Source: a virus. Taken from it: 55,617 bases of DNA. The stretch lies in IMG/VR virus record IMGVR_UViG_3300042731_007656, positions 1 to 55,617 of that record, one strand, 5' to 3'. The notes below the pieces were generated by a model. That model searched no databases. It was given only the letters and a program-made list of their open reading frames with translations, and was not told where the DNA came from. This document shows positions 22,417-31,918 of the stretch, one piece after another. The stretch's first letter is position 1; each line of letters starts with the position of its first letter. The translations under genes were made by a program, and so were the position numbers.

Positions 22417-25373
22417 TGTCACTCAAAACAGGTTTATTCTGGGATGAAGAGCCAGGGTGCAGAATAAAGCACAGGATCGCCTCAATAATGCCGGACATAC
22501 CAGATACCGGCTGGAAGATGCCAACTGAATTCCCGGCACTTGATCGTGCTAAAGTGCTTGCAATCGACCTGGAGACGTATGACCCAGAACTAATCGAGAA
22601 AGGTCCAGGGTGGGCGCGAAACCGTGGCCACATAGTCGGTGTGTCGGTAGCGGCAGACGGGTATAAAGCATATTACCCAATGCGTCACGAAGTCGAAAAA
22701 GAAATCAATCTTCCCCCAGATAAAGTGCTCGCCTGGTTAAACGATGTATTGAGTAATGAGCATGCGCCTAAAATAGGTGCAAACATCATGTACGATATCG
22801 GATGGCTCCGACAAGAAGGTGTCGATGTAAAGGGTAGTTTGATCGATGTGCAGTTTGCAGAAGCATTGCTTGCTGAAGAAGGTAAAACGGGACTTGAACA
22901 TCTTGGCCAAAAATACCTTGGTATGGGTAAAGAGAGCCCAGTATTGTACGACTGGTGCGCTAAATATTACGGCGGCAGCCCAAATGATAAACAACGTAAA
23001 AATATATACCGTGCTCCTGCGCGCCTGGTAGGACCGTACGCCGAGAGTGACGCAACATTGCCATTGCAGCTTGCAAGACCACTATACGAAGCACTTAAAA
23101 ATAATGATCTGCTTGATTTATTTGATGTTGAGTGCCGGCTTATACCACTGTTAATTGACATGCGCTTTGCTGGCATGCCTGTTGATATAAATGGTGCAGA
23201 AAAAGCACGTGTACAACTGACACAAATGGCGGATAATGCTGCTAAACAAATAAGGGACATGGTTGGTTTTGAGGTAAACGTTAATGCATCAGCAAGTATG
23301 GCAAAAGCATTCGACAAGGTAGGCCTCAAATACCCGCGCACTGAGCCAAGCGCATCTTATCCAGAGGGACAACCGAGCTTTACAAAAATTGTGCTGTCTG
23401 GCATCAATCATCCATTTGCGCAATTAATAAGTGATCGTCGTAAGTACCTTAAAATGATCAGCTCTTTTATAGATGGTGCGATACTTGATGCACATGTTGG
23501 CGGTAAAATTTATCCACAATTTCATCCGTTGCGTGGAGATCGCGGCGGTACGCGTAGTGGTCGGTTTGCATGTAGCAATCCAAATGGACAGCAAATACCA
23601 TCTCGCGATAAATTTCTTGCGCCACTGATCCGTGGTCTATTTATACCGCAAGAAGGACATGAGTGGTTCAGCGCCGATTATTCGCAGATAGAATATAGGA
23701 TGCTACTGCATTTTGCAGTTGGCCAAGGCGCCGATGAAATTAGGGCACGGTTTAATGCTGATCCGTCACTTGACTTCCATGATTTTACACAGGCACTTAT
23801 CGAGGAAAAGACAGGGATAAAACTTGATCGGAAACCTGTGAAAAATATTAGCTTCGGTCTATGTATAGCAGAAGGTCAGCTTGTTACGACAAATCGTGGA
23901 AATATTCCGATAGAAAACGTAAGTAAAGATGACCTACTATGGGACGGCGTAGAATGGGTATCGCACGACGGTGTCGTGTGTAACGGTATAAAAGATGTAA
24001 TTACATACCATGGATTAACAACTACTAAAGATCACGAGGTTTATTATGGAATTAATAGATCGTGCACAATGGATAAAGCCAGGAAATCGCGCAAAAGGCT
24101 TGTCACACTATGCCAAACAATTGGAAAAGATGGATTTAGGAGAGGTTACACCGGTAGAGGTATCACGTGTGGAAGATGCACGAAGGTGTGGAACCACAAG
24201 AATAAAAATAATAGTTCGTTGCAACAACTGCGGAAAGACCTACGAACGCTACTGGGACAACATAAAAAAAGGACATGGCTGTGTCTGTTTGAGGAACAGA
24301 AAATATTTCGCAGACGCAGATTTAGTGGAATCACTCGGAAATCGATACGATGCAATAGTCCAGAGATGCGAAAGAGATACGCATACGAGCAGTCACAATT
24401 ACAAGGGACGAGGTGTAAAAAATCTTTTCTCATCGAGAGAACACTTTATTATGTGGGCACTGAAGAAATACCCAAACGGCGAATACATGGGGATGGAATT
24501 CGACCGTATAGACAACGATGGTCATTACTCACCAGAAAATTTAAGAATAGTCACAAGTGCAGAAAACAAATTAAATACGCGTCGTACTGTATATACAGAA
24601 AAGCGTTTAGAATCCTTTCAAGAAAAATACCCTCAAATAAAGTATGCTCGTGCAACACTGCGAAATTTACTTCAGAAGAGATTAACCGATATAGAAATAA
24701 TAGAAAGATACAATTCGTCGAAAGTAATGCGCCGAAAAAAGCAAAAGTCTACGACATAATAAACGCGGGCCCGCGCCATAGGTTTTTCTGCCAAGGTGTA
24801 CTTGTGTCTAACTGCTACGGAATGTCAAAACAAACATTAACAAAAAACCTTGGCTTAACTAAACAAAAAGCAAATGCACTGTTTGAAGCATATCACACAG
24901 CGCTACCATTTGTGGCCGCAACAATGGATTATTACAAAAACATGGCCGAAACTAAAGGCGAGGTAAGGACAATCCTTGGCCGCAGATCAATGTTCAACTT
25001 TTGGGTACCATGCAAGTATGATGCTAACGCAATAGCTTTACCGCACAGCGCAGCTCTGCGGAAATACGGATCAAACATAAAACGGGCGTATAGCCACAAA
25101 GGTGTCAACCGTGTACTGCAAGGATCCAGTGCGGATCAAATGAAGATGGCGATGCTTAAGATGCATGAAAGCGGCGTTTTCAATGTCCTGGGACCACCGC
25201 TTTCCACAATCCATGACGAAATAAATATAAGCAGGCCGCCAGGTAAAGAAGCTGATGAAGCGATAAAGGAAGTCGTTCGAATTATGGAGACTGCGATTGA
25301 TATAAAGGTACCAGTAAAAGTAGATTCAGAACAAGGTGCAACATGGGGATCGATAGAAGCGATTGAAACTTAA
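22416..25373 (+). CDS. Family A DNA polymerase with 3'-5' exonuclease, interrupted by an intein
   Basis: 985 residues, about 668 after intein removal. Exonuclease motif I is DLE at residues 51-53 (LAIDLETYD). Polymerase motif A is SADYSQIEYR, motif B is split as KNISFGL | CYGMSK by the intein (residues 483-799), and motif C is HDEI near the C-terminus. This is the replicative enzyme. Because the intein separates motif B, activity requires splicing. The start overlaps the clamp stop. No other DNA polymerase is present. The same DNA also encodes an endonuclease in the +1 frame. Confidence 0.92.
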   Translation: MSLKTGLFWDEEPGCRIKHRIASIMPDIPDTGWKMPTEFPALDRAKVLAIDLETYDPELIEKGPGWARNRGHIVGVSVAADGYKAYYPMRHEVEKEINLPPDKVLAWLNDVLSNEHAPKIGANIMYDIGWLRQEGVDVKGSLIDVQFAEALLAEEGKTGLEHLGQKYLGMGKESPVLYDWCAKYYGGSPNDKQRKNIYRAPARLVGPYAESDATLPLQLARPLYEALKNNDLLDLFDVECRLIPLLIDMRFAGMPVDINGAEKARVQLTQMADNAAKQIRDMVGFEVNVNASASMAKAFDKVGLKYPRTEPSASYPEGQPSFTKIVLSGINHPFAQLISDRRKYLKMISSFIDGAILDAHVGGKIYPQFHPLRGDRGGTRSGRFACSNPNGQQIPSRDKFLAPLIRGLFIPQEGHEWFSADYSQIEYRMLLHFAVGQGADEIRARFNADPSLDFHDFTQALIEEKTGIKLDRKPVKNISFGLCIAEGQLVTTNRGNIPIENVSKDDLLWDGVEWVSHDGVVCNGIKDVITYHGLTTTKDHEVYYGINRSCTMDKARKSRKRLVTLCQTIGKDGFRRGYTGRGITCGRCTKVWNHKNKNNSSLQQLRKDLRTLLGQHKKRTWLCLFEEQKIFRRRRFSGITRKSIRCNSPEMRKRYAYEQSQLQGTRCKKSFLIERTLYYVGTEEIPKRRIHGDGIRPYRQRWSLLTRKFKNSHKCRKQIKYASYCIYRKAFRILSRKIPSNKVCSCNTAKFTSEEINRYRNNRKIQFVESNAPKKAKVYDIINAGPRHRFFCQGVLVSNCYGMSKQTLTKNLGLTKQKANALFEAYHTALPFVAATMDYYKNMAETKGEVRTILGRRSMFNFWVPCKYDANAIALPHSAALRKYGSNIKRAYSHKGVNRVLQGSSADQMKMAMLKMHESGVFNVLGPPLSTIHDEINISRPPGKEADEAIKEVVRIMETAIDIKVPVKVDSEQGATWGSIEAIET
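23862..24812 (+). mobile_element. Intein in DNA polymerase motif B
   Basis: 317 residues from Cys (TGT, 23862) to Asn, with Cys as the +1 extein residue (TGC, 24813). Block A is CIAEGQLVTTNRGNIPIENV, block B ends TTTKDHEVYY, and blocks F/G are VYDIINAGPRHRFF...GVLVSN followed by C. The penultimate residue is Ser instead of the usual His, as in some phage inteins. Between blocks B and F the intein frame is open but encodes a very basic sequence with no domain; the DNA there carries an endonuclease in another frame. Excision would rejoin FGL to CYGMS. Confidence 0.93.
24046..24759 (+). CDS. HNH-type homing endonuclease nested out of frame inside the intein
   Basis: 237 residues in the +1 frame relative to the polymerase. 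A zinc knuckle CNNCGKTYERYW...CVC (residues about 59-82) precedes the family signature YDAIVQRCERD, YKGRGVK, FIMWALKKYP, then MEFDRIDNDGHYSPENLRIV and AENKLNTRR, typical of phage HNH/His-Me homing endonucleases. The first His of HNH is replaced, as in many members. A Shine-Dalgarno (GAGGT) is six bases before the ATG. The start lies at the end of intein block B and the stop inside block F, so it fills the normal endonuclease slot but as a separate protein. Confidence 0.85.
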   Translation: MELIDRAQWIKPGNRAKGLSHYAKQLEKMDLGEVTPVEVSRVEDARRCGTTRIKIIVRCNNCGKTYERYWDNIKKGHGCVCLRNRKYFADADLVESLGNRYDAIVQRCERDTHTSSHNYKGRGVKNLFSSREHFIMWALKKYPNGEYMGMEFDRIDNDGHYSPENLRIVTSAENKLNTRRTVYTEKRLESFQEKYPQIKYARATLRNLLQKRLTDIEIIERYNSSKVMRRKKQKSTT

Positions 25374-25377
25374 AAGA

Positions 25378-25400
25378 AAGTGCTACGTTAAGTAGCACTT
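25378..25400. terminator. Bidirectional hairpin between convergent units
   Basis: AAGTGCTAC and GTAGCACTT, a 9-bp perfect stem with a 5-base loop, lie between the polymerase stop (25373) and the tail-fibre stop (25427). On the minus strand it is followed by TCTTTT. Likely ends both transcripts. Confidence 0.7.
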
Positions 25401-25426
25401 ATCTTGTGAATTTAGCCTTGAGTAGA

Positions 25427-26896
25427 TCACAGGCGTGCATCTGCAGTGTAGTGGAACTGGTACAGATCACCTTTTGTAAATGAAGCAGTGTCGTACTTTA
25501 CGAGCCCTATGCCATATTCGCTTGTTTCAACTACAGATACACTGCCTGTTTGTTCTGTTTGCACAGTATCTTCAACTTTTCCGCTGTTACCGCCACCTGG
25601 CGAATAAATTGTGACAGTTGGTGTTGCGCGCATTATTACTGGAAATGAGATCATGCATCCTAAAAACGATGTTGTACCTGCAACTGGATTAGGGTTGCCT
25701 TGGTCTGCTTGGCCTGCCGTGCCTGGCGCAATATCCTGTTTATAACTCTTACAATAATACCGCTGACAATCACGTAAGACATTTCCAATTTTTTGTGATA
25801 TAAATGGGGTTGCCTTACGTCCACGCTCCAGTTTAACCTGTGCCAGGTCAAATGTGCCGGTTTGATGGCCGAGGGAGTCTGTAACTGAATTAAAATCACT
25901 ACCTGCATCAAACCAAAATTGTACTTGTAAATAATCGTTACCATCAGCGCCAAGTGTTTTACCACTCACGGAAGGTATGTTAACAATATGTACAAATTTT
26001 TGCCATGTTGTTGTCAAACTAAACTTAACGACACCAATAGTGTCTACATCACTGCTTGGGGATCCGCCTGTCCCAAAATGCTGTGTAAAGTTTACCGATA
26101 AATCAGGTGTTGTTAGTGATTTAGCCCAAAAAGACAATGTTGCGGTTTCGTTGGCTAATGTTTTTACTCCTTCAACACGCTGACTTTTTGAAACAAAATC
26201 ACCTGCGCCTGCACCGGCTGTTACCACAGTGCGTGCATGGTATGTAGGATTTCCAGGTACGGCCACCTGCCCAAGCGTAAATGCTCGACGTGATGCTGTT
26301 TTAGTACTGCCAGTGTGGGCGTTAAACCACATGTCGTCGGATGCATAACCGCTACTTGTTTGTGTTGTCCCGGTTTGCCAAATATCAAAGCCTCCGTTAA
26401 TAATTTCTGATGGATTACCGACAGAATCCTGTGCGTTATCTTCGATAAGCCTAAATTCGTCATCGCCAGATACATACACTGCGCTAACAACTGTATCAGC
26501 AACTATGTCGTTTGCGATCAGTGCATTACCATCGGATCCGACAATATCTTTAGTACCTATGCCTGCTACGTTAACAGTACATGCGGTTGTGTTTGTATTG
26601 GCAGGTATAAAAGTAACACGCATGCCGTCAAAATATGCTGTAGGAGACTGCAATGTTGATGCCCTTGCTAACACGTATGTGTTAGCGGAACCACTGTCGG
26701 TGTAACCTTCCGCGGACGCACCGTATGCAGCAAGTGCTTTACCGAGCATGTTTAAATCAGTATCCGGTCCACTCTCAGAATCAAGTGTTTGCCCAGTGTC
26801 GGTGACAACATTTTCGATTTCAGCTTCCTGTGCATTAAACGCGCCTGCGGAAAGAGTGTCGCCCGCATTATCTGTTTTTACAGCTATATCCCTCAT
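25427..26896 (-). CDS. Tail fibre protein
   Basis: 489 residues. After an N-terminal region (MRDIAVKTDNAGDTLSAGAF) with repeated beta segments there is the signature INGGFDIWQTGTTQTSSGYA...DDMW, found in phage fibres with a lectin-like/CBM beta-sandwich (ATLSFWAKSL, FVHIVNIPSVSGK). Likely the last distal fibre for receptor binding. AAAGGT precedes the ATG. Final gene of the late unit. Confidence 0.75.
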   Translation of the reverse strand: MRDIAVKTDNAGDTLSAGAFNAQEAEIENVVTDTGQTLDSESGPDTDLNMLGKALAAYGASAEGYTDSGSANTYVLARASTLQSPTAYFDGMRVTFIPANTNTTACTVNVAGIGTKDIVGSDGNALIANDIVADTVVSAVYVSGDDEFRLIEDNAQDSVGNPSEIINGGFDIWQTGTTQTSSGYASDDMWFNAHTGSTKTASRRAFTLGQVAVPGNPTYHARTVVTAGAGAGDFVSKSQRVEGVKTLANETATLSFWAKSLTTPDLSVNFTQHFGTGGSPSSDVDTIGVVKFSLTTTWQKFVHIVNIPSVSGKTLGADGNDYLQVQFWFDAGSDFNSVTDSLGHQTGTFDLAQVKLERGRKATPFISQKIGNVLRDCQRYYCKSYKQDIAPGTAGQADQGNPNPVAGTTSFLGCMISFPVIMRATPTVTIYSPGGGNSGKVEDTVQTEQTGSVSVVETSEYGIGLVKYDTASFTKGDLYQFHYTADARL

Positions 26897-26944
26897 TATA
26901 TACCTTTCTTTTTCCGCTCTGTTTGGAACAAAACTGCACTGTTA

Positions 26945-28858
26945 TTACAGTACTTCGTTATTTTCACCGGCGTCCCACATTATGTGTATGTTTATGTCAT
27001 CGTTTGTTGATGACCAGAATTGATATTCCCCTATATTGGTTGTACTATTTTGTATAGCCAAGTTTCCTGTTGTACCTGGTGCAAAACCTGTTCTCTTTGT
27101 CGGCGTGCACACTAATTTATATGGAGCATGTGCACTAAAATTAGACCTAAGGAACATGTAGTCCGTTAGATCATAGTAGCCACTCTTATATGCCCCGGAG
27201 TCGGATGTCCATTCCCCAACTTCCTGTCTAATCGTGACTGAGCCTCTTGTAGATGGTACTTTTGTATACGACGCACTACCTAAACCGTAAACATTATTAG
27301 TTACGGAACATCCCTTCATATCCGTGATGGTCCCGGACGTGGTATCTACTGTGAAAAAACTATCTGCAGCGAAAGGTGAGCCTGCGTCACTGCCTGCGAA
27401 TCGATTACTTGTTATACTTGTCCCTAAAAGCGTGGTCCCTGTTGTTTGCGGTGCGAACTCTATAAATGTACCGTTAGCCTCGTTAACACCATTACGTAAA
27501 AAATTGCATGCATCTATGGAGTGTTTATATGGGTTTTCCACTCTAATTATGGCCTTATCAAAATAACAACCCCGAAACACTGTATTGTTTGCTGTACTTT
27601 CGATGTATATCCCATAACACTTTTGCCCTGCTTGAGTTGTGCCGGCCTCTGCCCCATTATAGAAGTGACTATCGTGTATTAGTACGGTTGCTCCCTCAAT
27701 ACTCAATAATTTATTAGCATACCGTAGTACAGTGTTGTGGACAGTAATGTCGCCAGTTTTAACAACCAAAAGTGTGGATACCCTACTGGTACCGTCGCCA
27801 TTCTCCGCTGATGAGAAGCTCCACTCCTGAAATCTACAGTCTTCTATTACACCATCCGTGCCGTTGTCTATTTCCATGCCATAGTTAACTGGACCGCTTA
27901 TCCTGCATCTAACAAACTTGTTAGCGCCAGTTTGCCACTTTATACCATCAGAGATGTGGTTACAGTCAATAAGCACAGTGTCAAACATTATATTGCCCGC
28001 ACCGTTAATATCAATTAATGGTGTACCCGCGGCAAACCCGGTGGCTGTCGGCCTAATCTCTCCGTTGCTAATCCCTATGTTAAACTCGGATAATAACTCA
28101 ATGGTACTTCCTACGGCGTAAGATGCACCGCCCAGGTCCACCTTAGTCCCATATCCATTGATATCATCCGCTTTATTGATCGCAGCTACTATAGCGGTAC
28201 GATCATCGGTACTCCCGTCGCCTACCGCACCATACCATTTTGGGCTTATGTCACCAGTAAATTGCCTAATCCATGCGGCACTTCCGTCACCACCTGTGGG
28301 GACGATCGTTACACCACTATCATCGGTATACGTTCCAGGCGACCCGCCAGAAAAATACTTGAATATACCGTCGCCACCGTCGCCAGAACCACTTGCGCCA
28401 TTAACATGTACAATACTTATGTTTGCGTCTAAATTACGTAGCGCGCTGTAATTAGTTACCTCAACAACAGTTTTATTGCCCTGGACGATGATCACTCCAC
28501 TTGGTGTGGAAATGTCGCCTGTTGTCGATGTGTTTTGATCACTACGCATAAACTGCGACGGTACTAACATCTGGATTGTGTCGGCATCTAAGCCGGACCC
28601 GGATCCGTACACGGATCGTTTCCACACACCTGCAGTAGAAAAATCATTAGGCCTGACGATATCTGGTAATGACTGAGCGTCAGAGTCAGCCGCAGAAAAT
28701 CTGTATAGCCACACGTCAGCGGAATCTGGGTAAACAGCGACATCGCCGTTTATTAGATTTAGTTCCTGGCCAGGCGGCCCGTTGTTTTTATCAATTCCAA
28801 GTGCATTTAGGTCACCAGGCGACCCGCCAATGAGGTTTTTAACAAAATAAACAGGCAT
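26945..28858 (-). CDS. Tailspike with pectate-lyase-like beta-helix
   Basis: 637 residues. An N-terminal adaptor of about 130 residues leads to ISPKWYGAVGDGSTDDRTAI, the start of the pectate-lyase-3 beta-helix fold, with repeated short strands (VIEDCRFQEWSF, VLIHDSHFYNG) and a C-terminal beta domain. Such spikes bind or depolymerise surface polysaccharide. AAGGA precedes the ATG. Sits between the gp48-like baseplate gene and the fibre gene. Confidence 0.8.
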   Translation of the reverse strand: MPVYFVKNLIGGSPGDLNALGIDKNNGPPGQELNLINGDVAVYPDSADVWLYRFSAADSDAQSLPDIVRPNDFSTAGVWKRSVYGSGSGLDADTIQMLVPSQFMRSDQNTSTTGDISTPSGVIIVQGNKTVVEVTNYSALRNLDANISIVHVNGASGSGDGGDGIFKYFSGGSPGTYTDDSGVTIVPTGGDGSAAWIRQFTGDISPKWYGAVGDGSTDDRTAIVAAINKADDINGYGTKVDLGGASYAVGSTIELLSEFNIGISNGEIRPTATGFAAGTPLIDINGAGNIMFDTVLIDCNHISDGIKWQTGANKFVRCRISGPVNYGMEIDNGTDGVIEDCRFQEWSFSSAENGDGTSRVSTLLVVKTGDITVHNTVLRYANKLLSIEGATVLIHDSHFYNGAEAGTTQAGQKCYGIYIESTANNTVFRGCYFDKAIIRVENPYKHSIDACNFLRNGVNEANGTFIEFAPQTTGTTLLGTSITSNRFAGSDAGSPFAADSFFTVDTTSGTITDMKGCSVTNNVYGLGSASYTKVPSTRGSVTIRQEVGEWTSDSGAYKSGYYDLTDYMFLRSNFSAHAPYKLVCTPTKRTGFAPGTTGNLAIQNSTTNIGEYQFWSSTNDDINIHIMWDAGENNEVL

Positions 28859-28867
28859 TTAAAATCC

Positions 28868-29599
28868 TTATGTTAAATCTATGTCAATAAAACCATACTC
28901 TGAGCCTATGTCGGCAAACGCCGCATCCGAGGTTATGTCGTAAAAAGAAAAAGGTCCCCCGAATGTTGACATGTACGGTTGATTTATACCAATCACGTTA
29001 ACATTTGCAGGTACAAGTACCTCAAATATAGTTTTGATTAACGTTGTCCCGCCAAGACTAAACGGCAATGGGAATGGTAATGGGAAAAAAGAGTCACCTG
29101 TTATCAGATCAGCTGTAACAACTATCGTAAATTTTGCTGCTTTTTCGCCGCTGAAGAATACAAGTGGGTAAACAAGCGGAAACGTACCTGCCTCAACACC
29201 AGTTAAAATAGTTATATCATATCCAAGCGTATTGGCAACACGTATAAAATCTGCTTTTGTTTGTACGCCACCGAAATTTGAAAAAAGTAGCCGGATATTC
29301 CTGCGCCGGTCCGCAATAGACACACCTGTGTTAAAGTAACTATTTGGTATCCCTATGCTTTTTTCCCAGTCTTCAAGCAACTGTGTCGTTTGATCGATAT
29401 CCATGTCGATCGAGATTTCTTCGGCGAGGATTCCGAGTCGATAATACTCTACTGCAAGGCCTATTATTAGCTTACCTATTGTAGTTGTCGGATCAAAAGC
29501 CGACGCCCATGCTCTACCTACAGGCATATGTTTAGCCAGCATATAAGCACTATCGTTAGACGTAAGTGCCTTAAAAAGTGTTGTTTTTACGTCGCTCAT
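28868..29599 (-). CDS. Baseplate protein, Mu gp48/YmfQ-like (DUF2313)
   Basis: 243 residues with the family signature KHMPVGRAWASAFDPTTTI, LLEDWEKSIGIPN and VSIADRRRNIRLLF. It closes the wedge part of Mu-type baseplates and usually follows the gp47-like gene directly. Here two secreted-type genes (29602-31891) separate the two. Its start is three bases from the preceding stop. Confidence 0.85.
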   Translation of the reverse strand: MSDVKTTLFKALTSNDSAYMLAKHMPVGRAWASAFDPTTTIGKLIIGLAVEYYRLGILAEEISIDMDIDQTTQLLEDWEKSIGIPNSYFNTGVSIADRRRNIRLLFSNFGGVQTKADFIRVANTLGYDITILTGVEAGTFPLVYPLVFFSGEKAAKFTIVVTADLITGDSFFPLPFPLPFSLGGTTLIKTIFEVLVPANVNVIGINQPYMSTFGGPFSFYDITSDAAFADIGSEYGFIDIDLT

Positions 29600-29601
29600 G
29601 C

Positions 29602-31407
29602 TTATTCAGTTGCCTGGTACCAGTTATTGCCGTCACACACCAACGTTGCACCACCAAATGCTGAAAATGTCTTATCGACTGCATTTGCAGTGTAAATATC
29701 CTGGTCGCCATCACCTTCAAGATGTTCAACAATAAAATCATTTGCTGATGTCGTCTTAACAACGCGGATTGTTTGACCAATGGCACCGCCGGTTATGCCG
29801 GACAGTGTAACGTTACCACTGGACGTATCAACAAATATGTGGTTAGCTCCAGACACGTCTAAATTTGTTTGGTTATCCGTTACTACTATGTGATTTGACA
29901 TAATACGTCCATCAGAAACATCTATATCACCAGTGACTGTTAGATCATCTTCAACACTTAACTTTTGAGCTACTTCTGTGTCACCGTCTTCATTAATTTC
30001 GAATCTTGTGGTCAAACCAGTTCCCCCGGATTCAGTCTGAAAAAGAAGACGTGTGTCATGTATGTTAGGGGATTCTGCAATAATTGCTGTTTCATTTTGT
30101 GCTGTTCCAACATTATTTCTGAGATAAATCCTCGAGCCGGACCCGTCCACCGAATTACTGTTTTCTATATATATTCCTTCACTGCTATTACTTGCGTTAT
30201 ATTTGATATGTAGACGATCAAGAGCAGCTATGGTTCCTACTGCTAAGCCGCCAACGTCGTGTATTGACGCATCTGTACCCACATAATAATGAGCAGCACT
30301 ACTGTCTAAATTATTAGTATATGTTCCCGAATCAAGATAATTGTGGGTGCAGTTGATGATAGATAATGCATCAGTATCTGTATTTTCCGAAAATAAATAA
30401 TTGTAACCACTATCGACTAACTCTATACCAGTATTGTGTAGTGATAATGTGCCTTTATAAGTAAAAATAGTATCAGGTGCACTTGCATCGCCTGTTTCAA
30501 AAAACCTACATCCAATGATTGAGGTGTTTGCTGTTAAACCACTCTGTGACAGTATTGTTCGATTGTATTCCCCGTCACAACCTATCATACTTCCATAACC
30601 ACCGTTGTCAATTGTGAGATATCGATGTGATTTATCACTTGCGCATCCAACCAGTGCCCACCCGGAAACTTGCTTGAAATGGTAAGCTGTGTAGGAGTTT
30701 GAGATAGAATCTTGAACAACGTAACAGTTGTTCAAAAATATGTTTGTTCCTTCATATCCGCCACCGACTGCTCCTATGGAAATACCGTTTGAATTCGCTA
30801 TTCTAACATTATTATATTGACTAAGAAAATTTGATACATAAATTCCCCATTCGCCGGCAGACCTGATCGTAACACGCTCTATTACCCAATGAGATTGTGT
30901 AGCAGCTCCTGGGCAGTAAATCCCATAATCTGCGTATTTGTAACAATTTATATACAGATCTCTTACTTCAATATTGGACACACCTGCATCAAACTCTAAT
31001 ACTCCGCCGTTTCCTCCAGTAAAACTTGGATCTGCTTTTATAATAGTAGAGGATCTATTCTCGCCTTCAATCGAGATCGAATTGTAAGAAATTGTCAACG
31101 GTACTGTTATTAGATATGAACCATTAGGCAAATACACAGTGTTGCCTTCGCCTGCAGCGTCGATTGTGTTTTGGATTGCTGTTGTGTCGTCCGTTACACC
31201 GTCCCCAGTTGCACCATATTCTTCCACAGAATATACAACTCTTCCGTATTTACCAGTACCAGCAGCAATTACTATATTATCTCCGTCAATTGTCGCCGAA
31301 TCAAAATTAGGATTATTGCTGTATGGCGGGTAAGATGGTATAGATATGGCATGCACACCGCAAACAACAAAAAACAGTAAAAATAAAAAACAAAAAGTAG
31401 TCTTCAT
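29602..31407 (-). CDS. Signal-peptide-bearing beta-helix protein
   Basis: 601 residues. A clear Sec signal (MKTTFCFLFLLFFVV, cleavage near VHA) precedes a pectate-lyase-3 beta-helix beginning EEYGATGDGVTDDTTAI. The C-terminal part resembles tailspike foot regions (LTVTGDIDVSDG, then QTIRVVKTTSANDF). Structural spikes normally lack signal peptides, so this may be an exported glycan-active enzyme, or a spike gene with an acquired leader. GAGG precedes the ATG. Downstream partner of the 31418-31891 gene in a promoter-led pair. Confidence 0.75.
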   Translation of the reverse strand: MKTTFCFLFLLFFVVCGVHAISIPSYPPYSNNPNFDSATIDGDNIVIAAGTGKYGRVVYSVEEYGATGDGVTDDTTAIQNTIDAAGEGNTVYLPNGSYLITVPLTISYNSISIEGENRSSTIIKADPSFTGGNGGVLEFDAGVSNIEVRDLYINCYKYADYGIYCPGAATQSHWVIERVTIRSAGEWGIYVSNFLSQYNNVRIANSNGISIGAVGGGYEGTNIFLNNCYVVQDSISNSYTAYHFKQVSGWALVGCASDKSHRYLTIDNGGYGSMIGCDGEYNRTILSQSGLTANTSIIGCRFFETGDASAPDTIFTYKGTLSLHNTGIELVDSGYNYLFSENTDTDALSIINCTHNYLDSGTYTNNLDSSAAHYYVGTDASIHDVGGLAVGTIAALDRLHIKYNASNSSEGIYIENSNSVDGSGSRIYLRNNVGTAQNETAIIAESPNIHDTRLLFQTESGGTGLTTRFEINEDGDTEVAQKLSVEDDLTVTGDIDVSDGRIMSNHIVVTDNQTNLDVSGANHIFVDTSSGNVTLSGITGGAIGQTIRVVKTTSANDFIVEHLEGDGDQDIYTANAVDKTFSAFGGATLVCDGNNWYQATE

Positions 31408-31417
31408 TTATGCGCCT

Positions 31418-31891
31418 CTACTCGGAGAAAAAGTATGTTATTGTGATTTCGGCGGAGTTTACTGCATTATTTGACAGTACCTGAGTTAGATCCGACACTA
31501 CTGGATAGTACCTGAGGTCGCCACTTGTGTTTTCGGGGTAAAATTCGTTAGTAGTTGCCGTATCTACATTGTCTGTACCTGCACCACCAAGCACGTCGTA
31601 ATCATCGGCATTAAGTAGTTGTAGGTCACTATCGGCAGTCGGGCCTGTCGTACCTGGTGTAACCTGTACATTGATCAGCCAATAATTACCCTTGCGCTGC
31701 AGAATATTGTTTGTGTTTGCGCCAAACGAGGTATCGGGGAATGATCCGTCTGCAGCATCCGCGGTGCATGTGACCGTGACCGTGATCTTGCTTTTTACGA
31801 ATCTTGTGGTCACAACATCACAAGTACCCGCAGCAATTGCGCTACATACAGGTAAAAAAGTAGCTAACAATAAAATGATCAGTTTTTTCAA
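31418..31891 (-). CDS. Small secreted beta-rich protein with signal peptide
   Basis: 157 residues from a TTG start behind GGGGA. Signal MKKLIILLLATFLPVCSAIA with cleavage after AIA, then a beta-rich domain with a cysteine pair (CDVVTTRF, VTCTADA) and an aromatic end (EITITYFFSE). No family recognised. It has a promoter of its own (31919-31947) inside the baseplate operon, which marks it as a moron-like insert. Confidence 0.7.
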   Translation of the reverse strand: MKKLIILLLATFLPVCSAIAAGTCDVVTTRFVKSKITVTVTCTADAADGSFPDTSFGANTNNILQRKGNYWLINVQVTPGTTGPTADSDLQLLNADDYDVLGGAGTDNVDTATTNEFYPENTSGDLRYYPVVSDLTQVLSNNAVNSAEITITYFFSE

Positions 31892-31918
31892 TGTACATCC
31901 CCTTTTTATTAATATATG

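Noticed and set aside
23862-24812. Group I intron instead of an intein
   Set aside because: The polymerase frame is open across the whole insert and intein blocks A, B, F and G with Cys1, Asn and Cys+1 are present.
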